This document shows, piece by piece, positions 1 to 5,951 of a stretch of DNA of 16,670 bases (position 1 is the first letter of the stretch; every line of letters begins with the position of its first letter). Under the pieces are notes generated by a model. It saw only the letters and a program-made list of their open reading frames with translations. It had not been told where the DNA came from and ran no database searches. This DNA comes from RGIG5579 sp045590715 (GTDB lineage Bacteria; Bacillota; Clostridia; Oscillospirales; SIG627). Both the position numbers and the translations under genes were made by a program. The stretch lies in contig JAZNRO010000066.1 in assembly GCA_045590715.1 (NCBI GenBank), positions 1 through 16,670 of the forward strand, in the 5' to 3' direction.

Positions 1-24
1 CAGCCTTTCGGCTGTTCTTTTTTT
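1..24. terminator. Terminator hairpin, left copy, cut by the window edge
   Basis: CAGCCTTTCGGCTGTTC followed by seven T. This is the 3' part of the same hairpin seen complete at 681-707; the first bases of its 5' arm lie outside the window. It can end a plus-strand transcript entering from the left and, read on the minus strand with a GAAA loop, the regulator gene that stops at 23. Confidence 0.8.
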
Positions 25-226
25 ATTTGTTTTCAACAAACTCTAAAACATCTTCAATTTTGCACCCAAGAGCAGAGCAAATTTTATCAATCGTCTTTGT
101 TTCTATATTTTCATTGGCCTTCAGTCTGCGAATGGTTTTGCTGTCAATACCGCACTGCTCTCGTAATTTATAAGTGGAAAAACCTTTTTCCTTCATGGTA
201 ATCCATAAACGGTTAAATACTATCAT
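23..226 (-). CDS. Small Cro/C1 (XRE)-type helix-turn-helix regulator
   Basis: A 67-residue stand-alone DNA-binding protein of the Cro/C1 type. The fold is visible as YKLREQCGIDSKTIRRLK (first helices, turn and recognition helix) followed by IETKTIDKICSALGCKIEDV, the usual closing helices; nothing else is attached, so it probably acts as a small dimeric repressor. Two in-frame ATGs exist, at 232 and 226. The start at 226 is chosen because AAGGGGGA lies about seven bases upstream, whereas it would almost touch the ATG at 232. The gene diverges from the SLOG gene at 311 and the two share one promoter region with symmetric G-rich elements, so it probably controls both itself and that gene. The family call is firm; the target is inferred. 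Confidence 0.88.
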   Translation of the reverse strand: MIVFNRLWITMKEKGFSTYKLREQCGIDSKTIRRLKANENIETKTIDKICSALGCKIEDVLEFVENK

Positions 227-238
227 AATCATTCCCCC

Positions 239-267
239 TTGACATTTTTTATTATGGGGGTTATAAT
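239..267 (+). promoter_or_regulatory. Consensus sigma-A promoter for the SLOG gene
   Basis: TTGACA (239-244), 17-base spacer, TATAAT (262-267): a perfect match to the vegetative consensus, so the SLOG gene would be strongly expressed unless repressed. The expected start of transcription is near 274, just before the GGGGAT inverted repeat at 280-294. Confidence 0.82.
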
Positions 268-279
268 CTCAAATATTAA
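251..279 (-). promoter_or_regulatory. Probable promoter for the XRE regulator
   Basis: On the minus strand TTAATA (274-279), 17-base spacer, CATAAT (251-256). The -10 falls inside the spacer of the opposing promoter, so the two divergent promoters overlap and cannot easily be used together. The -35 is a weak match. Confidence 0.45.
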
Positions 280-294
280 GGGGATATAATCCCC
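256..294. promoter_or_regulatory. Candidate operator: repeated GGGG(A/T)TATAATC with a perfect inverted repeat
   Basis: GGGGTTATAATC (257-268) recurs as GGGGATATAATC (280-291), 23 bases apart. The second copy is part of a perfect inverted repeat, GGGGAT-ATA-ATCCCC (280-294). The elements cover the -10 of the plus promoter and the region just beyond its start, and flank the -35 of the minus promoter, as expected for autoregulation by the neighbouring HTH protein. That the HTH protein binds here is inference. Confidence 0.55.
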
Positions 295-310
295 ATACAA
301 AGAAGATGAA

Positions 311-676
311 ATGATGGAAAAAAGAATTGTTATCTGCGGAAGCAGAAATTATACGAAATACAACGAAGCAAAGATTTTTCTTGATGCTTGTTTATCTGAA
401 ATAAAAAAAGAAAACAACATAATCATCATTTCGGGCGGAGCAAAAGGAGCAGACACCCTGGGAGAATCGTATGCCAAGGAAAAAGGATACAGAGTCGAAC
501 GATACCCGGCAGACTGGAAACGCTTCGGAAAAGCCGCCGGCGTGATAAGAAACAAAAAGATGGCGGAAATCTCCGATCTTATCATTTGTTTTTGGGACGG
601 AAAAAGCCGTGGCACCGCCTCTATGATCCGATACGCCAAAAAACTTAAAAAAACAATAAAAATAAAATTGATTTAA
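311..676 (+). CDS. YspA-like SLOG-superfamily protein (DUF2493/YAcAr type)
   Basis: A 121-residue single-domain protein. The family signatures run in order: GSRN at residues 10-13 (first Rossmann loop), SGGAKGADTLGE at 41-52 (the SLOG nucleotide-binding loop), PADW at 66-69, GKAAGVIRNKKMA at 73-85 and DGKSRGT at 96-102. Known SLOG proteins bind or process nucleotide-derived ligands, and this branch is common on phages, plasmids and conjugative elements; the ligand here is unknown. Starts at 311 and 314 are both possible; upstream there is only a weak AAAGAAG. Codons are much richer in A and AAA/ATA than in the genes from 720 onward, which suggests transfer. It is transcribed away from the XRE gene and ends four bases before a terminator. 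Family call firm, role unknown. Confidence 0.85.
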   Translation: MMEKRIVICGSRNYTKYNEAKIFLDACLSEIKKENNIIIISGGAKGADTLGESYAKEKGYRVERYPADWKRFGKAAGVIRNKKMAEISDLIICFWDGKSRGTASMIRYAKKLKKTIKIKLI

Positions 677-680
677 AAAA

Positions 681-707
681 AGAACAGCCTTTCGGCTGTT
701 CTTTTTT
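681..707. terminator. Bidirectional terminator, right copy
   Basis: Stem AGAACAGCC (681-689) / GGCTGTTCT (694-702), loop TTTC, with an A-tract before and a T-tract after, so it works in both directions. It lies between the convergent SLOG gene and the AraC gene. Bases 685-707 repeat the first 23 bases of the window. Confidence 0.9.
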
Positions 708-719
708 ATGCTATTTTCT

Positions 720-1511
720 TTACTTACGCCACTCCCCGCGGTATTCCTGCGGAGTCTTTCCTACAAAGGACTTAAAGATCTCACGGAAATAAGCGGTGGA
801 ATGAAATCCGCATCGCTCCGCAATGTGGGCCATAGACTCGTCACTGCCTCGCAAATAAACAGCGGCTTCTTCCACCCGTCTTCGGTTCCGGTATCGGGTA
901 GGCGTGATACCAAGTTCCTTCTGAAAAAGATGAAACATCCGGGAAGGGCTTAACGAAATGTTCTTTGCCAATTCTTCCATGGAAAAATCCTCGGAAAACC
1001 GCAAGTCAATCAGAGAAATAGCCTCGCGCAAAAAAGGATTCATGGCCAGGGGGGACGCCTGTTCCAAACGTGGTAAAAGGTCCGCGTAAAAAAGATAATA
1101 ATGTCCGATGGCGCGAATCTTTTCCATCCGATCTTCGGTTTCAAAAAGCTGAAAGATCTTTTGAAATACGCTTTCGGTATCCTTGCTTTTTATTCCTTCC
1201 ACCACCTGGGGTTCGTAGCGATCCGTATTCTCAATATCAAATTTTCTTGACACGATAGAAAGACGAATAAAAGAAATTTCTTCCTTCCCCGTCCAGAGAA
1301 TATCGTACCGTTCTCCTTCCGGCAAATACAGAAGCTGTCCCTCAAAAACCTTTAATTCCCGTCCCGTAGTGCAAATTCTTCCCTGCCCCTTTTGCAAAAA
1401 GGTAAGGGTCGCATACTGCGGGTCGGTATATTGCTCAAAAACACGCGTTTCCTTCCGACAGATTTTTTCTACGGAAAGTTCATTCATACAAAGTTTTTTA
1501 TGATAGATCAT
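720..1511 (-). CDS. AraC-family transcriptional regulator
   Basis: A 263-residue regulator. The N-terminal half has the look of an AraC-type cupin ligand-sensing domain (for example LKVFEGQLLYLPEGERYDIL). The C-terminal hundred residues carry the double HTH: FSMEELAKNISLSPSRMFHLF and then AHIAERCGFHSTAYFREIFK, ending with the usual GKTPQEYR. The start at 1511 is preferred because GAGGAA lies about six bases upstream; longer in-frame versions run into the upstream gene. It overlaps the end of the Gfo/Idh gene by 14 bases and is the last gene of a four-gene operon, so it is made together with the enzymes it presumably controls, possibly sensing their substrate. The inducer cannot be read from the sequence. 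Confidence 0.93.
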   Translation of the reverse strand: MIYHKKLCMNELSVEKICRKETRVFEQYTDPQYATLTFLQKGQGRICTTGRELKVFEGQLLYLPEGERYDILWTGKEEISFIRLSIVSRKFDIENTDRYEPQVVEGIKSKDTESVFQKIFQLFETEDRMEKIRAIGHYYLFYADLLPRLEQASPLAMNPFLREAISLIDLRFSEDFSMEELAKNISLSPSRMFHLFQKELGITPTRYRNRRRVEEAAVYLRGSDESMAHIAERCGFHSTAYFREIFKSFVGKTPQEYRGEWRK

Positions 1512-2523
1512 ATTCTTCCTCAAACCTATTTTCTTCACAAGCACAAAGAAGTAAGCGATGTAGCCGCTTTTCGTATTCGGGGGTATAAACCTCTTCCTTT
1601 TCGCCCCGAATCTGCCTTGCAAAATCAAGCATCATTTCATCGTAGCGGTCATAAACTTCGCTTTCCCAAGTGGTAGACGCATCCGCCCAGGGCAAAGCGT
1701 CCTTTTTAAAAGTAAGAGCGCCAAAGCTTTTCAGCCCACCTTCCACTGCTACTTCCAAAGGCTTTAGTTCCAGCGTTCCTTCCGTTCCCAGTATCACAAG
1801 CTGTCTTCTGGCAAAACCACCGATTTCGGAAGCGCTTGTTTTCACAAAGGACACCCCTTTTTCATAGCGCAACACGGCAAAAGCAGAATCTACAGCTTTT
1901 ACTCCGTCAATACCGGTGACAACATTCATAGGAAGCACCTCTTTCGGTTCTCCCTGCAAACGCAAGATCAGATCCAGCATATGGCAACCCAGATAAAACA
2001 TCTGTCCCCCGGGGAAACGGGTCAGCCGCTCTTTATTTTCCGCAGATAATTGACAACTCATATGAGCTTCAACGGACAGGATCTGACCAAGTTTTCCTTT
2101 TTCAATTAGGTCAAAAGCCCGCCGGATCAGAGGATTGTAGCGATACATATACCCAAGATGAAAGGGTAGATTTTGTTCTTCCAGCATATCAGCCAAACGG
2201 CAAAAATCTTTGTGAGAAAAAGAGCCGGGCTTATCCATATGCACGGAGATTCCCTTTTCAGCAAACATAAGAGCGTATTTTGTCATTTCCTCTTCGTTTG
2301 TTTCAATGGCCACTGCGTCCGGCTGAAGGGCAAAAGCCTCTTCAAGGGATAAATGGGGGACAGAGCGGTAGCGAGGCGTATCCAGATTTTTCTTCCACTC
2401 CTCTATGGGCTCACAAATGCCGAGAAATTCAAAGGTGTCGGAGTTTTTTCGGATGCTGTCAAAGGTGGGCGCCGCGTGGGTGATCCCATTGGTACCTACC
2501 TGCACGATACGGATCTTTTTCAT
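1498..2523 (-). CDS. Gfo/Idh/MocA-family NAD(P)-dependent oxidoreductase
   Basis: A 341-residue protein, normal family length. It opens with a Rossmann strand and loop (MKKIRIVQVGTNGITH; the glycine motif is GTNG rather than the usual GxGxxG). The cofactor-proximal lysine sits in a DKP motif at residues 97-99, where most members have EKP. The second domain contains GGQMFYLGCHMLDL with the typical catalytic-region histidine at 181. Family members oxidise or reduce sugars, inositols and their derivatives; the substrate is not evident here. The start at 2523 has GGGAGAGGG upstream and overlaps the previous gene's stop in ATGA, so translation is coupled. Neighbours are a medium-chain dehydrogenase upstream and an AraC gene downstream, which suggests a substrate-induced oxidation route. 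Confidence 0.9.
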   Translation of the reverse strand: MKKIRIVQVGTNGITHAAPTFDSIRKNSDTFEFLGICEPIEEWKKNLDTPRYRSVPHLSLEEAFALQPDAVAIETNEEEMTKYALMFAEKGISVHMDKPGSFSHKDFCRLADMLEEQNLPFHLGYMYRYNPLIRRAFDLIEKGKLGQILSVEAHMSCQLSAENKERLTRFPGGQMFYLGCHMLDLILRLQGEPKEVLPMNVVTGIDGVKAVDSAFAVLRYEKGVSFVKTSASEIGGFARRQLVILGTEGTLELKPLEVAVEGGLKSFGALTFKKDALPWADASTTWESEVYDRYDEMMLDFARQIRGEKEEVYTPEYEKRLHRLLLCACEENRFEEEYDLS

Positions 2524-3551
2524 TTTCCCTCTCCCAAAAGAGTCCAATCAAATTGTACTACGGGAAAATGATTTTCCACAGCAAGACGACCGAAAACCTC
2601 CGGTGCCAGAACGGGAGAATGAGTCTTGGAAATCAGTTTTGCAGGGGAAATTCTACCCCCGGAAATAAGGCGCAAAATCGAGCGCAGATCGTCTTTGGTG
2701 GTCCAGAGTCCCGCAGAAGATTCCTCGTTGGGACGAGCCATGGTATGGGCGCCGATGAGGGATACGCCGGGGCCGTGGACCTTGCGGTAATAATCAATGG
2801 TAAAATCGGAATTTCTGGTACAGCCAAGAAGCGCCACTCGGCCAAAACGGGCCATGGTGTCCAGCACCTGGTCCAGAGCTTTTCCGTTGCCGGTCACTTC
2901 AATGGCAACCTTTACCCCGCCCTGGGATACAGAGCGCACTTTTTCCTCAAAATCGGGGTCAAAGGGGTCAAAAGCAAAATCCGCACCAAGGGACAGAGCC
3001 TCATCTCTTTTTTCTTCCACCGGGTCTACGGCAATAACGGGATAGGCACCGGCCGCCCGCAGAAGCTGAACCGCAAATAGACCCAGCACCCCAAGTCCCA
3101 TAACAATGGCGCTTTCACCCATTTCCAAATGGCATTTGCGAATGGCCGCCATGGGGAAAGTGCCGATCATGGCAAGAGCCGCCTCTTCAAAGGAAACGTT
3201 CTCGGGAAGAGGATGCACGTTCTTTTCTTCCAAAAGCTGAAATTCACTGTGCTTGCCCCAGGAAACTGCAACCCGATCTCCCACCTTAACGCTTTCTACC
3301 CCTTCCCCTACGGCTACTACTACGCCGGAGGAACTATAGCCTACCGTGCGGGGGAATTTTACGGGAGCCTTTGCACTGTCACGATCAAGACGGATGTTGG
3401 CATCCCCAATCAGATTTGCCCGTTCCGTACCGCTGGAAATAGTAGAAACAGCAGTTTTTACCAAAACGTAGCCCTTTTCGGGAAGAGCCTGTTCTCTTTC
3501 CAGAAGTTCTGCTTTGCCGGGAGAAACAAAGGCAATATAGCGATTTTTCAT
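2520..3551 (-). CDS. Zinc-ADH-like medium-chain dehydrogenase/reductase
   Basis: A 343-residue protein. The GroES-like N-terminal half includes STISSGTERANLIGD, where classical zinc alcohol dehydrogenases carry their first catalytic cysteine, so catalytic zinc may be absent or bound differently. FPRTVGYSSSGVVVAVGEGV follows, as in sugar and polyol dehydrogenases of this class. The Rossmann half has VMGLGVLGLFAVQLLRAAGA, the NAD(P) binding loop. The four-cysteine structural-zinc lobe is not visible. AAGGAG lies just upstream of the ATG, next to the end of the preceding gene ten bases away, and the stop overlaps the next start by four bases. Pairing with a Gfo/Idh enzyme is common in catabolic sets, but the substrate is unknown. 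Confidence 0.88.
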   Translation of the reverse strand: MKNRYIAFVSPGKAELLEREQALPEKGYVLVKTAVSTISSGTERANLIGDANIRLDRDSAKAPVKFPRTVGYSSSGVVVAVGEGVESVKVGDRVAVSWGKHSEFQLLEEKNVHPLPENVSFEEAALAMIGTFPMAAIRKCHLEMGESAIVMGLGVLGLFAVQLLRAAGAYPVIAVDPVEEKRDEALSLGADFAFDPFDPDFEEKVRSVSQGGVKVAIEVTGNGKALDQVLDTMARFGRVALLGCTRNSDFTIDYYRKVHGPGVSLIGAHTMARPNEESSAGLWTTKDDLRSILRLISGGRISPAKLISKTHSPVLAPEVFGRLAVENHFPVVQFDWTLLGEGK

Positions 3552-3561
3552 TTTTTACTCC

Positions 3562-4554
3562 TTAATCATTTACCGTCAGAACGACCTTGCCGATATTCTC
3601 TCCGCGATAGAGGGTATCGTGGGCCTCTTCGGCCTTCTGAATAGGCAAAGTCTTATAAATGGTGGGACGTACCAAACCCGCCTCAATTTTCGGGAATACC
3701 TTTTCTACCAAGGCTGAAAGCAGTTTTGCCTTGGTTTCCGGCGTACGGGAACGAAGGGTGCTTCCTACGATACGCACGTTTCTTACGTAAATATTTTTTA
3801 AATCAATTTCCGTTTTCTGTCCGGCCAGCGCCGCGATCACGATCCAGCGAGCGCCGTGCTTTAAGTGATGGATGCATTTTCCCATCACCTCACCGCCCAG
3901 GCAGTCAATAGCAACGTCCACGCCCCGTCCGGCTTCATTTTCCGCCTTTAATACTTCTACAATATCATCTTTTCTTGTGTTTACCACAAGATCCGCGCCA
4001 AGATGACGTATTCCTTTTGCAATCTCATCGGAAAGAACGGTAGTAATAACTCTGCAGCCAAAGGCCTTTGCCATAGGAATTACCACACTGGCAAGGCCGG
4101 AAGCGCCGGCATTCATCAAAAGGGTATCCCCTTCCCGAATACCGCCTTCCCAGAAAAGATTTAAGTACGCGGTGGCAAAAGCCTCCGGAATGGCCGCCGC
4201 CTCTACCAAAGAACAGTTTTTCGGCACGGGCATCAGCATATCGTATTTTACGTTTACGTATTCTGCATAACCGCCGCCACCCAAAAGGGCGCAAACCTGA
4301 TCGCCAATGGAAAAAGAGGAGTTCTTTTTGGCCTCTTCTCCCATATCCACGATCTCGCCGGCAATTTCAAGTCCCATCCATTCCGGGCAACCGGGAGGCG
4401 GGGGGTAATCATCCTCTCTTTGCATCAGATCCGCGCGGTTTAAGGCCGCCGCATATATTTTTACAAGACAATCCTCTTTTCCCATAACAGGATCAGGCAC
4501 CTCGCTCCAGATAAGAGAGCGTTTCTCATCTTTTTGAACCAGTATCGCTTTCAT
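3562..4554 (-). CDS. NAD(P)H:quinone oxidoreductase, zinc-independent MDR (PIG3/Qor type)
   Basis: A 330-residue protein. Signatures are MKAILVQ at the N-terminus, AAALNRADLMQREDDYPPPP (the PIG3-type quinone oxidoreductase motif), MGLEIAGEIVDMG and the cofactor-binding stretch TLLMNAGASGLASVVIPMAK. It ends with KAEEAHDTLYRGENIGKVVL, the normal family tail. Such enzymes reduce quinones or activated enones with NADPH; here the product may be a detoxified or pathway-specific carbonyl compound (inference). The start at 4554 is fixed by a perfect AGGAGG seven bases upstream. It is the first gene of the four-gene operon and lies just downstream of a promoter at 4576-4604. Confidence 0.9.
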   Translation of the reverse strand: MKAILVQKDEKRSLIWSEVPDPVMGKEDCLVKIYAAALNRADLMQREDDYPPPPGCPEWMGLEIAGEIVDMGEEAKKNSSFSIGDQVCALLGGGGYAEYVNVKYDMLMPVPKNCSLVEAAAIPEAFATAYLNLFWEGGIREGDTLLMNAGASGLASVVIPMAKAFGCRVITTVLSDEIAKGIRHLGADLVVNTRKDDIVEVLKAENEAGRGVDVAIDCLGGEVMGKCIHHLKHGARWIVIAALAGQKTEIDLKNIYVRNVRIVGSTLRSRTPETKAKLLSALVEKVFPKIEAGLVRPTIYKTLPIQKAEEAHDTLYRGENIGKVVLTVND

Positions 4555-4575
4555 TTCTTTCCTCCTTTTTTCTTT

Positions 4576-4604
4576 ATTATAACACTCTGGCTTTCTGAGG
4601 GAAA
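4576..4604 (-). promoter_or_regulatory. Promoter of the quinone oxidoreductase-AraC operon
   Basis: On the minus strand a perfect TATAAT (4576-4581) with TTTCCC (4599-4604) seventeen bases upstream. The -35 is poor, which fits a promoter that needs an activator such as the AraC protein encoded at the end of the operon; that link is inference. Confidence 0.55.
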
Positions 4605-4703
4605 GTACGAATCCTGCTAAAATGCATAACAATTCTACTGTTTTTTCTCTGTTTTCTCCTTTTGTTGGACTTTTTGAAAGATAAAACTCTTTCTCGTTTT
4701 TGC

Positions 4704-4732
4704 TTGCAAAAAAGCATTACTTATGTTACAAT
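4704..4732 (+). promoter_or_regulatory. Promoter for the ABM-fold protein
   Basis: TTGCAA (4704-4709), 17-base spacer, TACAAT (4727-4732), with TG one base ahead of the -10 (extended -10). It ends 28 bases before the ATG at 4761. The region between this and the minus-strand promoter at 4576-4604 shows nothing else recognisable. Confidence 0.72.
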
Positions 4733-4760
4733 ACAAAAAAAGGATCTGGGAGAAAAAAAG

Positions 4761-5051
4761 ATGGCAAAAACTTACACCTTAACGGTTTTATATCTCATTA
4801 AAGACGGCAAAGGAAAAGAATTTGTAAAGCTTCTGGATAAAGGCGGCTTTGCCAATAAAGTCCGTCGGGAAAAAGGCTGTCTTCGCTACGATTATTATTT
4901 CAAATCCTGGGACGAAGATGCAGTCCTTCTCTTTGAAGAGTGGGAAAGCAAAGAGGCCCAGATGGAGCATATGAACCAGCCCCATATGAAAGAGATCAAA
5001 GAGGTAATGGATAAATACGTGGTACATGTAGAACTCCACGACAATCTGTAA
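4761..5051 (+). CDS. Antibiotic biosynthesis monooxygenase (ABM) domain protein
   Basis: A 96-residue single-domain protein with the dimeric ferredoxin-like ABM fold: YTLTVLYLIKDGKGKEFVKL (first strand and helix), REKGCLRYDYYFKSW, LLFEEWESKEAQMEHMNQPH and a closing VVHVEL strand. This matches the YgiN/quinol-monooxygenase branch, whose members oxidise quinols or act on small aromatic or autoinducer-like molecules without a bound cofactor. The start at 4761 has GGGAG about eight bases upstream; longer in-frame reading would run through the promoter. It stands alone between two divergent or convergent neighbours and diverges from a quinone oxidoreductase, which makes quinone chemistry plausible, though unproven. 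Confidence 0.85.
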   Translation: MAKTYTLTVLYLIKDGKGKEFVKLLDKGGFANKVRREKGCLRYDYYFKSWDEDAVLLFEEWESKEAQMEHMNQPHMKEIKEVMDKYVVHVELHDNL

Positions 5052-5071
5052 AAAAACCCAATCTGTAAAAG

Positions 5072-5100
5072 AAAAAGAAGCGGCTCGCCGCTTCTTTTTT
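5072..5100. terminator. Bidirectional terminator
   Basis: Stem GAAGCGG (5077-5083) / CCGCTTC (5088-5094), loop CTCG, flanked by an A-tract and a T-tract, between the convergent ABM gene and the Fe-S gene that stops at 5111. Confidence 0.9.
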
Positions 5101-5110
5101 TCTATTTCTT

Positions 5111-5905
5111 TTATTCTTCTATTTCCAGATTTCGATATAAAATCTTTTTGCCCCGCCAGGAAAAGGCGCGGCTTTGAAACGCTTCTTTGCCGCTTTCGAT
5201 CACATCTTTTGTAAGATGAGAAATATGCTCTTCCAAAAAGAATGGAATAGGCGTTTTTTCTGCCTTTTGATTCATAGGGCATACATTTTGACACAGATCA
5301 CAGCCCCATTTACAATTTGCCTCTTTCAAAAGTTTTTCTTCTTCGGGAGAAAGATTTTTCTTTTGGGAGATCAGAGATAAACACAGCTTTCTCTCCGGGT
5401 CAAAAATCGCACCGGTGGGACAAGCCTTTTCGCACGCCCCACAGCCAATACAAGACCGGATCTCCTTTTTTTCTTCCGGCTTTTGCGCTACGCCTAAAAA
5501 GAGCGAGCCGATAAAGAAAAAAGAGCCGTATTTCTCGTGGATCACAAGGCCGTTCTTTCCCAAGACCCCAAGACCGCTTAAAAGCAAGGTCCGGCGCTCC
5601 GCCAAAGGCGAGGTATCCGCCATCATCATAAAAGAAAGATCCAGTTTCTTTTCCTCTAAAAAAGCAAAAAACCTTTCTGATAATTCTTTCACAAACAAGT
5701 GATAATCCTTCACCTGGGCGTAAACAGAGAGATTTGTGGTCTTCTGCCCCGCATAATAAGGAATGAGAAAAAGCACCACGCTTTCCACCCTTCCCATTTT
5801 TTCTTCCATTCTCGAGAATTTTTCCTTGTCCCAGATAACGGCGTCTTTCACGGAAAGTTCGGCAAAATATTCAATTTTTTCTCTTTCAAAAAAATCTTTT
5901 AGCAT
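5111..5905 (-). CDS. Epoxyqueuosine reductase (QueG)-like double [4Fe-4S] protein
   Basis: A 264-residue protein. ADTSPLAERR (Asp97 matches the conserved QueG aspartate) and SGLGVLGKNGLVIHEKYGS are the core of the cobalamin-dependent QueG domain. Two 4Fe-4S motifs follow: Cys152, 155, 158 and 162 (CIGCGACEKACPTGAI) and Cys198, 202, 205 and 209 (CKWGCDLCQNVCPMN). QueG performs the last step of queuosine synthesis in tRNA, reducing epoxyqueuosine. The protein is about a hundred residues shorter than E. coli or Bacillus QueG and lacks the C-terminal HEAT-like part, so another substrate cannot be excluded. The start at 5905 has GGGAGG six bases upstream. It has its own promoter at 5923-5951 and is followed by a terminator, so it is probably transcribed alone. 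Confidence 0.78.
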   Translation of the reverse strand: MLKDFFEREKIEYFAELSVKDAVIWDKEKFSRMEEKMGRVESVVLFLIPYYAGQKTTNLSVYAQVKDYHLFVKELSERFFAFLEEKKLDLSFMMMADTSPLAERRTLLLSGLGVLGKNGLVIHEKYGSFFFIGSLFLGVAQKPEEKKEIRSCIGCGACEKACPTGAIFDPERKLCLSLISQKKNLSPEEEKLLKEANCKWGCDLCQNVCPMNQKAEKTPIPFFLEEHISHLTKDVIESGKEAFQSRAFSWRGKKILYRNLEIEE

Positions 5906-5922
5906 ATCAGCCTCCCAGAAAA

Positions 5923-5951
5923 AGTCTACCAAAAATAGCCCCTTTCGTCAA
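5923..5951 (-). promoter_or_regulatory. Promoter of the QueG-like gene
   Basis: On the minus strand TTGACG (5946-5951), 17-base spacer, TAGACT (5923-5928), with TG one base before the -10. The -35 touches the stop codon of the terminase gene (5952-5954). No terminator is visible between the two genes, so read-through from the terminase gene is possible. Confidence 0.72.
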
